Source: Methylobacterium sp. E-066 (GTDB taxonomy: Bacteria; Pseudomonadota; Alphaproteobacteria; Rhizobiales; Beijerinckiaceae). Taken from it: a stretch of 64,000 nt of DNA. Under the pieces are notes generated by a model, which was given only the letters and a program-made list of their open reading frames with translations, ran no database searches and was not told where the DNA came from. This document shows, piece after piece, positions 17,720 through 25,328 of the stretch. The position numbers and the translations under genes were made by a program. Each line of letters starts with the position of its first letter. The first letter of the stretch is position 1. The DNA lies in the NCBI RefSeq assembly GCF_022829635.1, contig NZ_JAKSYO010000033.1, positions 1-64,000 of the forward strand. Reading direction: 5' to 3'.

Positions 17720-17745
17720 TTCGCGTTCTAGCGCTCTGGAACCGG

Positions 17746-18009
17746 TCAGATCGTCGTGCTGCGGCGTCCGGCGATGAAGCCGTAGATGAACAGCACCACG
17801 ACGGCGCCCACGATGGCACCGATGAAGCCCGCGCCCTGGTTCGGTCCGTACCAGCCGACGGCCTGGCCGATGAAGGTCGCCACAAAGGCGCCGACGATGC
17901 CGAGAATGGTCGTTAGGATGAAGCCCGACGGCTCGTTCGGTCCGGGCATGAGGAACTTGGCGATGATTCCGGCGAGGAACCCGATGACGATGGTCCAGAG
18001 AATACCCAT
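17746..18009 (-). CDS. GlsB/YeaQ/YmgE-family stress-response membrane protein
   Basis: The 87-aa product is a three-helix inner-membrane protein of the transglycosylase-associated/YeaQ family. Visible hallmarks are GFLAGIIAKFLMPGPNEPSG, TTILGIVGAFVATFIGQAVG and a final GAIVGAVVVLFIYGFIAGRR. Relatives are induced by general or osmotic stress; their molecular action is not known. Start at 18009 (MGILWTIVIG) matches the family N-terminus. It is transcribed toward the DUF2892 gene, with a shared terminator hairpin between them, and is divergent from the RidA gene. Confidence 0.88.
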   Translation of the reverse strand: MGILWTIVIGFLAGIIAKFLMPGPNEPSGFILTTILGIVGAFVATFIGQAVGWYGPNQGAGFIGAIVGAVVVLFIYGFIAGRRSTTI

Positions 18010-18189
18010 GACGAACCCCAAGGCGTGACAAGCGATGCCGGATGAACGCACGGCGGCCGGCCACGGTTGCTCGCAACTGCACACGCCGGGGAGAATTTTC
18101 CGCTGGTTCCCGCGGCGCGTCGGCGCGCAGCCCTTTACGGCCGCACCGCTGCCACGGCAGATACCGACTTCCGCCGGCTGGGGACTGGA

Positions 18190-18546
18190 ATGAGCATCAA
18201 ACGGATCGAACCGGGAACGCGGATGTCGCAGGGCGCCATCCACGGCAACACCATCTACCTCGCCGGCCAGGTGGCGTCCGATCCGGTCGGCACTGGGGTC
18301 ACCGCCCAGACCCAGAATATCCTGGTGCAGATCGACCGGCTGCTCGCGGTCGCCGGAAGCGACAAGGATCACATCCTGTCGGCGACGATCTACCTCGCCG
18401 ACATCGGCCATTTCACCGAGATGAACGCCGCCTGGGATGCCTGGGTATCGCAGGAGCACCCGCCGGCGCGCGCCACCGTCGAGGCGCGGCTGTGCGATCC
18501 GCAATATCTGGTCGAGATCGTGGTCGTCGCCGCGAGGCAGGCGTGA
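18190..18546 (+). CDS. RidA/YjgF/YER057c/UK114-family enamine/imine deaminase
   Basis: The 118-aa protein is a full-length RidA-family member. Family features include AIHGNTIYLAGQVASDP, the trimer-interface QTQNILVQIDRLLAVAGSD, and the C-terminal PARATVEARLCDPQYLVEIV, where the Arg is the usual active-site residue binding the substrate carboxylate. RidA proteins hydrolyse reactive enamines or imines such as 2-aminoacrylate. This is one of the divergent subgroups, so the exact substrate is open. Start at 18190 (MSIKRIEPG). The stop overlaps a GTG start (GTGA) of the polyamine-binding protein gene downstream, implying coupled translation. Confidence 0.88.
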   Translation: MSIKRIEPGTRMSQGAIHGNTIYLAGQVASDPVGTGVTAQTQNILVQIDRLLAVAGSDKDHILSATIYLADIGHFTEMNAAWDAWVSQEHPPARATVEARLCDPQYLVEIVVVAARQA

Positions 18547-19733
18547 GCGGGGCCGGGACGGGCCGGGTCGAACGATCGGTCCGGCGCCTCGTCCCGGTCC
18601 GGCGTCGGGCAGCCGCGCGCGCGAGAAGTGGCTTTCGTTCCCGGATGGCGGCGCTGCTCGTCGCCCTCCTCATCCTCGCCCCGGCTGCGCCCGTGCGCGC
18701 TGCGGAGGAGCGGGTCGTCAACATCTACAACTGGTCGGATTACATCGACCCGAAGGTGCTCGACGCCTTCACCCGGGAGACCGGCATCAAGGTCGTCTAC
18801 GACACCTACGACAACAACGAGATCCTGGAGACCAAGCTGCTGGCTGGCCGGTCGGGCTACGACATCGTCGTGCCGTCGGGACCCTATTTGCAGCGGCTGA
18901 TCCGGGCCGGGGCGTTCCTGCCCCTGGACAAGTCCAAGCTGAAGAACCTCGGCAATCTCTGGCCGGAGATTTCCAATCGGCTGGCCGTGTACGACCCCGG
19001 CAATACGTTCGCGGTCGATTACATGTGGGGCACCACCGGCATCGGCTACAACGTCGCCGCCGTCCGCGAGCGTTTGGGCGCCAACGCAGCGCTGAATTCC
19101 TGGACCGTCGTCCTCAATCCGGCTTCCGCGAACAAGCTCAAGGATTGCGGGATCATGATGCTCGACAGTCCCGAGGATCTGATTCCCAGCATGCTGCCGG
19201 TCTTCGGCGCCAAGGCCGATTCCAAGCGCTGGGACGACCTGACCCTGGTGACCGACGCCCTCTTCAAGGTCCGCGGCAGCGTCCGGAAGTTCCACGCCTC
19301 GGAATACATCCAGGCGCTGGCCAACGGCGATATCTGCGTGGCGGTCGGCTATTCCGGCGATGTGCTGCAAGCCAAGCGCCGGGCCGAAGAGGCGAAGAAC
19401 GGGATCGAGATCGCCTACGTGGTCCCGAAGGAAGGCGCGCTGATGTGGTTCGACACCTTCGCGATTCCGAAGGATGCCGCCCACCCGGCCGAGGCCCTGG
19501 CCTTCATCGACTACATGCTGCGACCCGAGGTGGCGGCGGCCAACACCAACTTCGTGGCCTATGCCAGCGGCAACCTCGCGGCGAAGAAATTCGTGAAGCC
19601 CGAGATCCTGAGCAATCCCGGCATCTACCCGGACGAGGCGACGATGCAGCGCCTGTCGATCAACACCGCCTGGGACGACCGCACCCAGCGCTACGTCACC
19701 CGCCTCTGGACCCGGGTCCGCACCGGGCGCTGA
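18543..19733 (+). CDS. Polyamine ABC-transporter substrate-binding protein (PotF/PotD-like)
   Basis: The 396-aa protein has an N-terminal signal segment (basic RSGFRSRM, hydrophobic core, APVRAA cleavage region) followed by a periplasmic binding-protein fold of the spermidine/putrescine type: VVNIYNWSDYIDPKVLDAFT, GIKVVYDTYDNNEILETKLL, GYDIVVPSGPYLQRLI, YMWGTTGIGYN, and PEDLIPSMLP further on. The acidic and aromatic residues that clamp the polyamine are present in these motifs. Two starts are possible: GTG 18543, overlapping the RidA stop and with GAGGCAG before it, gives a proper basic n-region; ATG 18645 lacks basic residues. I prefer GTG. No permease or ATPase gene is adjacent, so it is an orphan receptor here. 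Confidence 0.85.
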   Translation: MSGAGTGRVERSVRRLVPVRRRAAARARSGFRSRMAALLVALLILAPAAPVRAAEERVVNIYNWSDYIDPKVLDAFTRETGIKVVYDTYDNNEILETKLLAGRSGYDIVVPSGPYLQRLIRAGAFLPLDKSKLKNLGNLWPEISNRLAVYDPGNTFAVDYMWGTTGIGYNVAAVRERLGANAALNSWTVVLNPASANKLKDCGIMMLDSPEDLIPSMLPVFGAKADSKRWDDLTLVTDALFKVRGSVRKFHASEYIQALANGDICVAVGYSGDVLQAKRRAEEAKNGIEIAYVVPKEGALMWFDTFAIPKDAAHPAEALAFIDYMLRPEVAAANTNFVAYASGNLAAKKFVKPEILSNPGIYPDEATMQRLSINTAWDDRTQRYVTRLWTRVRTGR

Positions 19734-19737
19734 GGAA

Positions 19738-19763
19738 GGCCCGGCGCGATCAGGCGCCGGGCC
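19738..19763. terminator. Palindromic hairpin between convergent genes
   Basis: A perfect 10-bp stem (19738-19747 with 19754-19763) around a 6-base loop begins 5 bases after the binding-protein stop and 10 bases before the end of the convergent DUF3597 gene. No T-run follows. A shared 3'-end structure or weak terminator is inferred. Confidence 0.6.
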
Positions 19764-19773
19764 GTGCGCGGCT

Positions 19774-20181
19774 TTAGTTCTTGAGGTCTTCCGGCACCTT
19801 GCCGCCGTTCTCGGCGAGCTTCACCATCACCTGCTTGTGCAGCCAGATGTTCATGGAGGCCGAGTCCTCCTTGTCACCGGTGTAGTGCAACTCGTCGGCG
19901 AGCTTCTTGCGCTCCGACAGGCCCGAATCCAGGCCGAGCAGCTTCATCAGGTCGACGATGGAGTGGCGCCAATCGAGCGTCTGCGGGTTCTTCTCCGCGA
20001 GGCCGGTGAGCACGGCCTCCACGTCGACGGGCTCGCCGCCGCTGGCGCCCCCTGGGGCGGACGCGGTGCCCGTACCGGCCGAGCCGCTGGAGGAGCCCGA
20101 CGTGGATGAGGGTGCGGCGTCCGCGGAACCGCCGCCGAACGGATGAAGGATCTTGCCGACGATGCTGCCGAGGAGGCTCAT
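19774..20181 (-). CDS. DUF3597 domain-containing protein
   Basis: The 135-aa product starts with an amphipathic MSLLGSIVGKILHPFG, continues through a low-complexity Ala/Ser/Gly/Thr linker (about residues 18-50), and ends in the conserved DUF3597 domain: VDVEAVLTGLAEKNPQTLDW, RHSIVDLMKLLGLDSGLSER, KKLADELHYTGD, and NIWLHKQVMVKLAENGGKVP. The domain is small and helical and resembles those in proteins with LysM or peptidoglycan associations; its function is unknown. Start at 20181 matches the family; a longer frame from 20232 adds an unconserved 17 residues. Confidence 0.85.
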   Translation of the reverse strand: MSLLGSIVGKILHPFGGGSADAAPSSTSGSSSGSAGTGTASAPGGASGGEPVDVEAVLTGLAEKNPQTLDWRHSIVDLMKLLGLDSGLSERKKLADELHYTGDKEDSASMNIWLHKQVMVKLAENGGKVPEDLKN

Positions 20182-20281
20182 AGGTCCGCTCCGATAATCG
20201 AGGCCCGGCCTGCGCGCCGGGCGGGCTGTCAACCGGTTGTCGGCTCAGGCGTTCCGAGAATCGGTCTTCGCAGCCCTGAGA

Positions 20282-20551
20282 CTATAAGCGGGCGCCGTGC
20301 AGGGCGACCCCGAGCAGGGACAGGCCGAGCACCAGGCAGATCCCGCTCAAGCGTTCGAGGGCGACCGCGCGCGTGGGGTGGCGCAGCGAAAGACCCGCCA
20401 GGCCCACACTGCAGACTAAACAGCTCAAGCTCATCACGATAACCAGCACGTTCCTTGTGATCCGAAATCGACGGGCCCAGCCTGACTCAGATTTCGCCGT
20501 TGCAGGATATCGAAGACCACGTAGACGGGGGGAAACGCACAGGCTTCTCAA
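20282..20551 (-). pseudogene. Possible C-terminal remnant of a LysE/RhtB-family exporter
   Basis: This 89-aa open frame contains two hydrophobic stretches (VLVIVMSLSCLVCSVGLAG and ALERLSGICLVLGLSLLG) that resemble the last two helices of LysE/RhtB amino-acid exporters, including the ERLSG...GL pattern before the final helix. A full exporter is about 200 aa. The 200 bases upstream were read on the same strand and encode nothing LysE-like, and this neighbourhood is visibly less GC-rich than its flanks. A decayed fragment is the best guess, but an unrelated small membrane protein is possible. Confidence 0.33.
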
Positions 20552-20757
20552 TTGTCACGGGCGATCAAGAGGGCATCATGCCCGATATCGATTTGCGGGC
20601 GCGATGTAAAATCAATCCTGCCACGCCAGGTATGGCCGACATGTCGCGCAGATATTAAATTTCGATCCGTGAGGCATAGTCTGTTTGCGTAATAAACGAT
20701 CCTGCCGTCACGGCCGGTCGCGCGGGACGGACAGGTTCGGACCGGACGCCGCGGCGT

Positions 20758-21081
20758 TCAGCCCGCGCTCGCCAGGGCGGCGATCAGGGCCGCCCGCTCC
20801 TCGGCGAGCGTGCCGCGCGGCACGGGCTGGCCGGCGCGGCCATACCAGTAGCGGGCATTGCCGTCATCGCCCTCGATGCGGTGGAGATGCGCGTGCACCC
20901 AGGCGGCGTCGGGCCCGGAGGCGTCCTGGACCAGGGCATGCGCCCGCGCCCAGGTCGCGTCTGCGGTCTCGGTCGCGTCCTTGGCGAGCCACCAGAGGGC
21001 GGCGCGCGGCGCCGGCCAGGCCGCGGGCGGCTCAGGCTCGGTCAGCGTCGCCACGAAGGCGTCCGGCAGGGTTTCGGTCAT
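20758..21081 (-). CDS. Conserved hypothetical protein
   Basis: The 107-aa soluble protein has a tryptophan-rich helical pattern: ALWWLAKDATETADATWARA, HALVQDASGPDAAWVHAHLH, RIEGDDGNARYWYGRAGQPV, ending in a helix rich in Ala. The order (helix, AAWVHAHLHR, GDxGNARYWYxRAGxP) gives the impression of a short tetratricopeptide-like helical hairpin and recurs in hypothetical proteins of this bacterial group, as far as I recall. The start at 21081 (MTETLPDAF) is chosen because upstream residues are the shadow of the neighbouring gene. It follows the helicase gene by 26 bases on the same strand, so the two are likely one operon. Confidence 0.68.
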   Translation of the reverse strand: MTETLPDAFVATLTEPEPPAAWPAPRAALWWLAKDATETADATWARAHALVQDASGPDAAWVHAHLHRIEGDDGNARYWYGRAGQPVPRGTLAEERAALIAALASAG

Positions 21082-21107
21082 CGCGCGCTCCTCCGATCCG
21101 CGACGGG

Positions 21108-22961
21108 TCAGCGGCCGGCGGCGCGCTCCGGCTGCCAGCGGCCGCGGCGCCGGCGGGCGGACCACGCGTAGCGGGCGTCACCGTCGAGGCGGTCGAGATG
21201 GTCCGAGAGCCGGTTGCGTTCAAGCCAGGCGAGCGCCGCCTCCAGCTCGGGCAGGGTCATGGTCGCGCGGCCCTTGCCGAGCACGCGCTTGAGCACCGCG
21301 TTGTAGCGATGCGCGAGGTTGCCGCCGCGGGGCACGCGCAGCGACGCCTCGTCCTCGACCGCCTGGCTCGCCACCGCGACTGCGAGCCGCTGGCGCAGGG
21401 TCCGCTCGGTGACGGACGGCGGTTCCGGCGCCGGCGCTACCGGGGCGGGCTCGGCGAGCCGCGGGCGCAGCAGGGCGTAGCGCAGCCCGATCGCGTTGCT
21501 CTCCAGCGGCGTGATGCCGCCGGGATCCTCGTCGCGCCACGGGGTCCGCTCCGGGACGATGGCGCTCGCCGGCCGCTCGCGCTTCGGCCGGACGCTGCTG
21601 CCCTGCTCGGTCTCGAGCTCCAGGCGGAAGCGCGCGAAGAGCGGGTCGTCCGGGTGGAAGACCAGGGCCTGCTGGTTGTCGTAGGGGCCGGCATGCGGAT
21701 CGACCCGGGTGGCTCGCGCCAGCATCTGCTCCAGCCAGGGCCGGGAGCGGATATGGGTGAGAGCCGCCACCACGGCGACCTCGGGGGCGTCGAGCCCCTC
21801 ATAGGCCATCGCCACCGTCACCAGCACCGCCGGCTCCGCGGTCAAGCGGAATGCCGCCAGGGCCGCGTGGGCGTCGCCCTGGCCGGAGGTCGCCAGCCGG
21901 ACGTCACGCTCCCCCTGCTGGGCCGGCATCCAGCTCCGCAGGGTCGTCAGGTAGGTGCGGGCGCTCGCCTGGTCCGGAGCGACCACGAGGAGCTTGCCGA
22001 GTCCCCGGGCCATCTGGCCGGGCGGCAGATCGCGTTCGAGCCGGCGCCGGGCGCGCAGGCGTTTGGTCGCGAAGAAGGATTCGCTGAGGAGATCCCGGGC
22101 GAAGCCGGTGCGCAGGGCCGTGAACAAAGCCGGCCGGGTGGTGACCCGGACCGATCCGGCGCCAAGGCGATGCGGCCCGACCCGGGGGCTATCGCCGGCG
22201 ATCCGCCCGCCTTCGAGCCAGCTCGCCTCGCCGTCGATCGCCCCGAAGGTGACCGGCAGCACCGCCCGCTCGGCCAGGGCCTGCGAGCGCGAATAGCCGA
22301 TCACCGCCAGCCCCGGCGCGTCGAGGTCGAGTTCCGGGCCGCGGCCGAGGGCGGACGGCCGGTAGGGTAGGCCGAGGATGCGCCGGCCGTCGGCCCGCTC
22401 CAGGGTGCCGGACAGGAACAGGCCGATCTCGGCCGCCTCCATCACCGGCAGCATCGCCCGGGACCACGCCCCCGCCTCGGCTTCCTCCTCGGCGGAGGCG
22501 TCGTCCGCCCCAGGCCGCCCGGGGACCGGCAGGTGATGGACTTCGTCGACCACCAGCAGGGTCCTGTGCGCCCGCGCCTCGGCGAGGTGCAGCGCCGGGG
22601 CGGCCGCCACCGCCTGATAGGTGGTGACGTAGCCGGAGAGGCCGCGGGCCGGATCGCGCTCGTTGTCGGCGGCGCGCACGCTGAGCGCATGGCCGAACGC
22701 TGCGCGCCAGAGCGGGTCGGCGAAGGCTTCCTCCGCCTGGAGGCGCAGGGAATCCCGCGGCACCACCCAGACCACACGCTCGACCCGGCCCGCCGCGATC
22801 AGCGTGTGCGCCGCGATCACCGGCAGCAGCGACTTGCCGCCGCCTGGCGTCACCGCCGCCAGGATCTTCTGGACATGCCCCGCCTCCCCGCTCGCCATGG
22901 CCGCCACGAGGGCCATCAACGTACGCTGGTGGGACCGCAGGGACGGGGCGGGACGGGTCAA
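21108..22961 (-). CDS. DEAD/DEAH-box superfamily 2 helicase
   Basis: The 617-aa protein has a complete SF2 motor. Motif I is AVTPGGGKSLL (about residues 36-46), motif Ia includes VVWVVPRDSLRLQAEEAF, motif II is VVDEVHHLP (DEVH at 140-143), motif III is LFLSGT, and motif VI is LEQMLARATRVD. A region after the second RecA domain (about 430-617) carries no recognised nuclease or zinc-finger motif; it includes a variable linker and a terminal basic RRRRGRW segment. The substrate is unknown. The architecture resembles accessory-region helicases more than RecG, UvrB or RecQ. It pairs with the small downstream gene at 20758-21081. Confidence 0.85.
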   Translation of the reverse strand: MTRPAPSLRSHQRTLMALVAAMASGEAGHVQKILAAVTPGGGKSLLPVIAAHTLIAAGRVERVVWVVPRDSLRLQAEEAFADPLWRAAFGHALSVRAADNERDPARGLSGYVTTYQAVAAAPALHLAEARAHRTLLVVDEVHHLPVPGRPGADDASAEEEAEAGAWSRAMLPVMEAAEIGLFLSGTLERADGRRILGLPYRPSALGRGPELDLDAPGLAVIGYSRSQALAERAVLPVTFGAIDGEASWLEGGRIAGDSPRVGPHRLGAGSVRVTTRPALFTALRTGFARDLLSESFFATKRLRARRRLERDLPPGQMARGLGKLLVVAPDQASARTYLTTLRSWMPAQQGERDVRLATSGQGDAHAALAAFRLTAEPAVLVTVAMAYEGLDAPEVAVVAALTHIRSRPWLEQMLARATRVDPHAGPYDNQQALVFHPDDPLFARFRLELETEQGSSVRPKRERPASAIVPERTPWRDEDPGGITPLESNAIGLRYALLRPRLAEPAPVAPAPEPPSVTERTLRQRLAVAVASQAVEDEASLRVPRGGNLAHRYNAVLKRVLGKGRATMTLPELEAALAWLERNRLSDHLDRLDGDARYAWSARRRRGRWQPERAAGR

Positions 22962-23103
22962 TGGCCGGCGAAGCAGGGCGACATCCGCGCACCGTGGCCG
23001 ATCCCGATTCCTTTGTGAATCCCTGGGGACGCGGAACGTTCGCGTTTTCTTCCCCAGCGATCAAGGTGCGGTCAGAATGAGCCGCTGCGCGACGCGTCGC
23101 ATA

Positions 23104-23223
23104 CTGGGTCCCGGGTCGCATTCCGCTGGCGCTGCACGTGCCCGGGAAAGGGCGTGGCGTTTGATCCTGCACCGCCCCTTCCCCGGATAGGTGGAGCGTA
23201 GCGGAACCTGATCCGGGACCCAG
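23104..23223. repeat. Extragenic inverted repeat (24-bp arms) upstream of tRNA-Tyr
   Basis: Within the 409-base gene-free stretch 22962-23370, the arm 23104-23127 (CTGGGTCCCGGGT... to TTCCGCT) is the imperfect reverse complement of 23200-23223 (AGCGGAACC... to GGGACCCAG), about 20 of 24 bases matching. The span between them also holds GGGAAAGGGCG opposite CGCCCCTTCCCC, so the whole 120 bases can fold into a branched hairpin. The arms resemble dispersed extragenic repeats of alphaproteobacterial genomes (recollection). A small GCGGGT/ACCCGC hairpin lies just before the tRNA. Nothing else is seen in this gap. Confidence 0.6.
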
Positions 23224-23370
23224 CACGGGACTGGCCGCGCAGCGGCCCCGTATCCTCAACCCCGGCGAAGCGCCCGAAACGTGGCCCGGGAGGCGGGATC
23301 GCACCACGACAAGCGTTGACACCCGGCCAGCCCCTCACCATAAGGGCGCCGCGGGTGAAAAACCCGCCTT

Positions 23371-23454
23371 GGGGGAATGTCCCGAGCGGCAAAGGGGGCG
23401 GACTGTAAATCCGCTGCGTAAGCTTCGTAGGTTCGAGTCCTACTTCCCCCACCA
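23371..23454 (+). tRNA. tRNA-Tyr (anticodon GTA), CCA encoded
   Basis: The 84-base sequence folds as a class II tRNA with a long variable arm. The acceptor GGGGGAA (23371-23377) pairs with TTCCCCC, a D-arm follows, the anticodon stem GGCGGA/TCCGCT encloses ACTGTAAAT with GTA at 23405-23407, and the T-arm is GTAGGTTCGAGTCCTAC. The discriminator A is at 23451 and CCA at 23452-23454. Tyr tRNAs have the long variable arm, which agrees. Confidence 0.95.
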
Positions 23455-23478
23455 AGTTTTCTGGAAAATCCTGCCCGA

Positions 23479-24102
23479 TCAGCCCTGCTTCGCCAGGGCC
23501 GCTTCGATACGCGCGGCGGCGGCGGCCGAGAACCCCTTCCCGGCCAGTCCCTGGCCCGCGGCCGCTTGGCCGGTGAGGCTGCGCTTCTTGCCCTCCGGCA
23601 GATGCGTCTTGCGCAGCGCGTGCGCGTCGCGGTGGCTGGCATGGGTGATCGCGATGGCCAGCGCGTCGGCGGCGTCGGCGACGCGGAACTCCGCCTTCGG
23701 CAGCAGGAAGCGCACCATCGCCTGGATCTGCACCTTCTCGGCGTGGCCGGAGCCCGCCACGGTCTTCTTGATCAGGTTGGCGGCGTATTCGAACACCGGC
23801 AACCCCGCGAGCGCCGGCACCACCAGCGCCATGGCCCGAGCATGGCCGAGCTTGAGCGTCGCCTGGGCGTCCTTGTTGACGAAGGTCTCCTCCACGGCGA
23901 CCTCGTCGGGCTTCTGCGCGTCGACGATGCGGCCGATGCCTTCGAACAACTCGCGCAGGCGCAGGGCCAGCGGCAGGTCACCGTCCGAGGTCACGACGCC
24001 GCAATCGCCGTAGGTCAGCTTGCTGCCCTGCGCGGTGATGAGGCCCCAGCCGGTGCGGCGGAGCCCCGGATCGATCCCCAGAATGCGGACGATGCTGCTC
24101 AT
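23479..24102 (-). CDS. ruvC: Holliday-junction resolvase RuvC
   Basis: The 207-aa product is full-length RuvC, the endonuclease that cuts Holliday junctions during recombinational repair. The catalytic acids are visible: the Asp of RILGIDPGLRRTGWG, the Glu of EVAVEETFVNKD, and the C-terminal Asp pair of VADAADALAIAITHA. A lysine-rich tail follows with GKKRSLTGQAAAGQ. Start at 24102 (MSSIVRILGID). ruvA and ruvB are not adjacent here: the downstream side is the tRNA and a repeat, so ruvC is separated from the usual ruvCAB grouping at least within this window. Confidence 0.95.
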   Translation of the reverse strand: MSSIVRILGIDPGLRRTGWGLITAQGSKLTYGDCGVVTSDGDLPLALRLRELFEGIGRIVDAQKPDEVAVEETFVNKDAQATLKLGHARAMALVVPALAGLPVFEYAANLIKKTVAGSGHAEKVQIQAMVRFLLPKAEFRVADAADALAIAITHASHRDAHALRKTHLPEGKKRSLTGQAAAGQGLAGKGFSAAAAARIEAALAKQG

Positions 24103-24237
24103 GACGCTCCAGGGCTTTTTTTCTCGTACATCGTCGTGTTCCGAAAGCTGGCCGCATCGTTATGGCCGGCTGCCCTCGACGATCGGCCCGAGCGTGCCGT
24201 ACGTATCGTGAACGCCCGGTTTCACCAAGAGAGCACG

Positions 24238-24813
24238 ATGACGAGCGAGAAGGCCCCGATCAGCCGCTTCCCGGTGCCGAAGCTGTCCGAGTTGCCCGAC
24301 GACCTGCGCGCCCGCATCGCCCTGGTGCAGGAGAAGGCGGGCTTCGTGCCCAACATCTTCCTGGCGCTGGCGCACCGCCCGGACGAGTTCCGCGCCTTCA
24401 TGGCCTATCACGACGCGCTGATGGACAAGCCCGGCGGCCTGACCAAGGCCGAGCGCGAGATGATCGTGGTCGCGACCAGCGCAGCCAACAACTGCCTCTA
24501 CTGCGTGATCGCCCACGGCGCGATCCTGCGGGTCCGGGCCAAGAACCCTCTGGTCGCCGACCAGATCGCCGTCGCCTACGCCAAGGCCGACATCACCCCG
24601 CGCCAGCGCGCGATGCTGGCCTTCGCCCTCAAGGTCGCGCAGGCGGCCCACACGGTCGAGGCCGAGGACCACGCGGTGCTGGCGGGCCACGGGTTCAGCC
24701 CGGACGACATCTGGGACATCGCGGCGATCACCGCCCTGTTCGCCCTGTCGAACCGGCTCGCCAGCGTCGCCGAACTGCGGCCGAACGACGAGTTCTACAC
24801 GCTGGGGCGATGA
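24238..24813 (+). CDS. AhpD-like/carboxymuconolactone decarboxylase-family peroxidase-related enzyme
   Basis: The 191-aa protein matches the uncharacterised peroxidase-related branch of the AhpD fold. The redox motif is NNCLYCVIAHGAI (Cys-x-x-Cys with His four after), which in AhpD gives alkylhydroperoxidase activity. Other conserved segments are AGFVPNIFLALAHRPDEFRA and GLTKAEREMIVVATSAAN. A C-terminal ALFALSNRLASVAEL helix closes the fold. Start at 24238 (MTSEKAPISR) follows a GAGAGCACG purine run; an in-frame GTG at 24208 would add ten residues. It is divergent from ruvC and convergent with ynfA, 7 bases apart. Confidence 0.88.
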   Translation: MTSEKAPISRFPVPKLSELPDDLRARIALVQEKAGFVPNIFLALAHRPDEFRAFMAYHDALMDKPGGLTKAEREMIVVATSAANNCLYCVIAHGAILRVRAKNPLVADQIAVAYAKADITPRQRAMLAFALKVAQAAHTVEAEDHAVLAGHGFSPDDIWDIAAITALFALSNRLASVAELRPNDEFYTLGR

Positions 24814-24820
24814 GGCCGCC

Positions 24821-25141
24821 TCACCCCCGCCGCCCGAGCAGGATGATCGCCGTGCCCGCCAGGCAGACCGCGCCCCCGGCCAGATCCCAGCGGTCGGGCC
24901 GCTGGCCTTCGGCGAGCCACAGCCACAGGACCGAGGCGGCGACGTAGACCCCGCCATAAGCCGCGAAGGCGCGCCCCGCTGCCGGGCTGTCCACCAGGGT
25001 CAGCAGGCCGGCGAAGGCCACGAGCGAGGCGATCCCCGGCAGCGCCCACCAGGCCGACCGGCCGAGCCGGAGCCAGGCCCAGAACGCGAAGCATCCAGCG
25101 ATCTCCGCCAGGGCGGCACCGGCATAGGCGAGGAGCGTCAT
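24821..25141 (-). CDS. ynfA: YnfA family (UPF0060) small membrane protein
   Basis: The 106-aa protein has four hydrophobic segments with the YnfA pattern: [59 protein letters not shown], and a last segment [16 protein letters not shown]. YnfA proteins look like small-multidrug-resistance relatives, but their substrates are not firmly established. Start at 25141 ([13 protein letters not shown]) corresponds to the family start. It ends 7 bases from the convergent peroxidase-related gene. Confidence 0.93.
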   Translation of the reverse strand: MTLLAYAGAALAEIAGCFAFWAWLRLGRSAWWALPGIASLVAFAGLLTLVDSPAAGRAFAAYGGVYVAASVLWLWLAEGQRPDRWDLAGGAVCLAGTAIILLGRRG

Positions 25142-25328
25142 CACTCCAGCCTGGCATGGGGATCGGCGCCGGGCGAGCCGCGACGGACAATGCGCTTGAA
25201 TATGCATCACCCGAAGACCTGCCCCCGAAGTGCAAGATGCTCATACGCCCAAGATAGGCTAAGACCGATCCCGATCGCTTCCGCGTGCTTTCTCCGGCCT
25301 CCGCCGCCCGAGCCTCCGCCCCCCGGCC

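Noticed and set aside
23351..23367. GCGGGT/ACCCGC hairpin just before tRNA-Tyr as an intrinsic terminator
   Set aside because: The stem is only 6 bp and no T-run follows on either strand, so termination activity is not supported.
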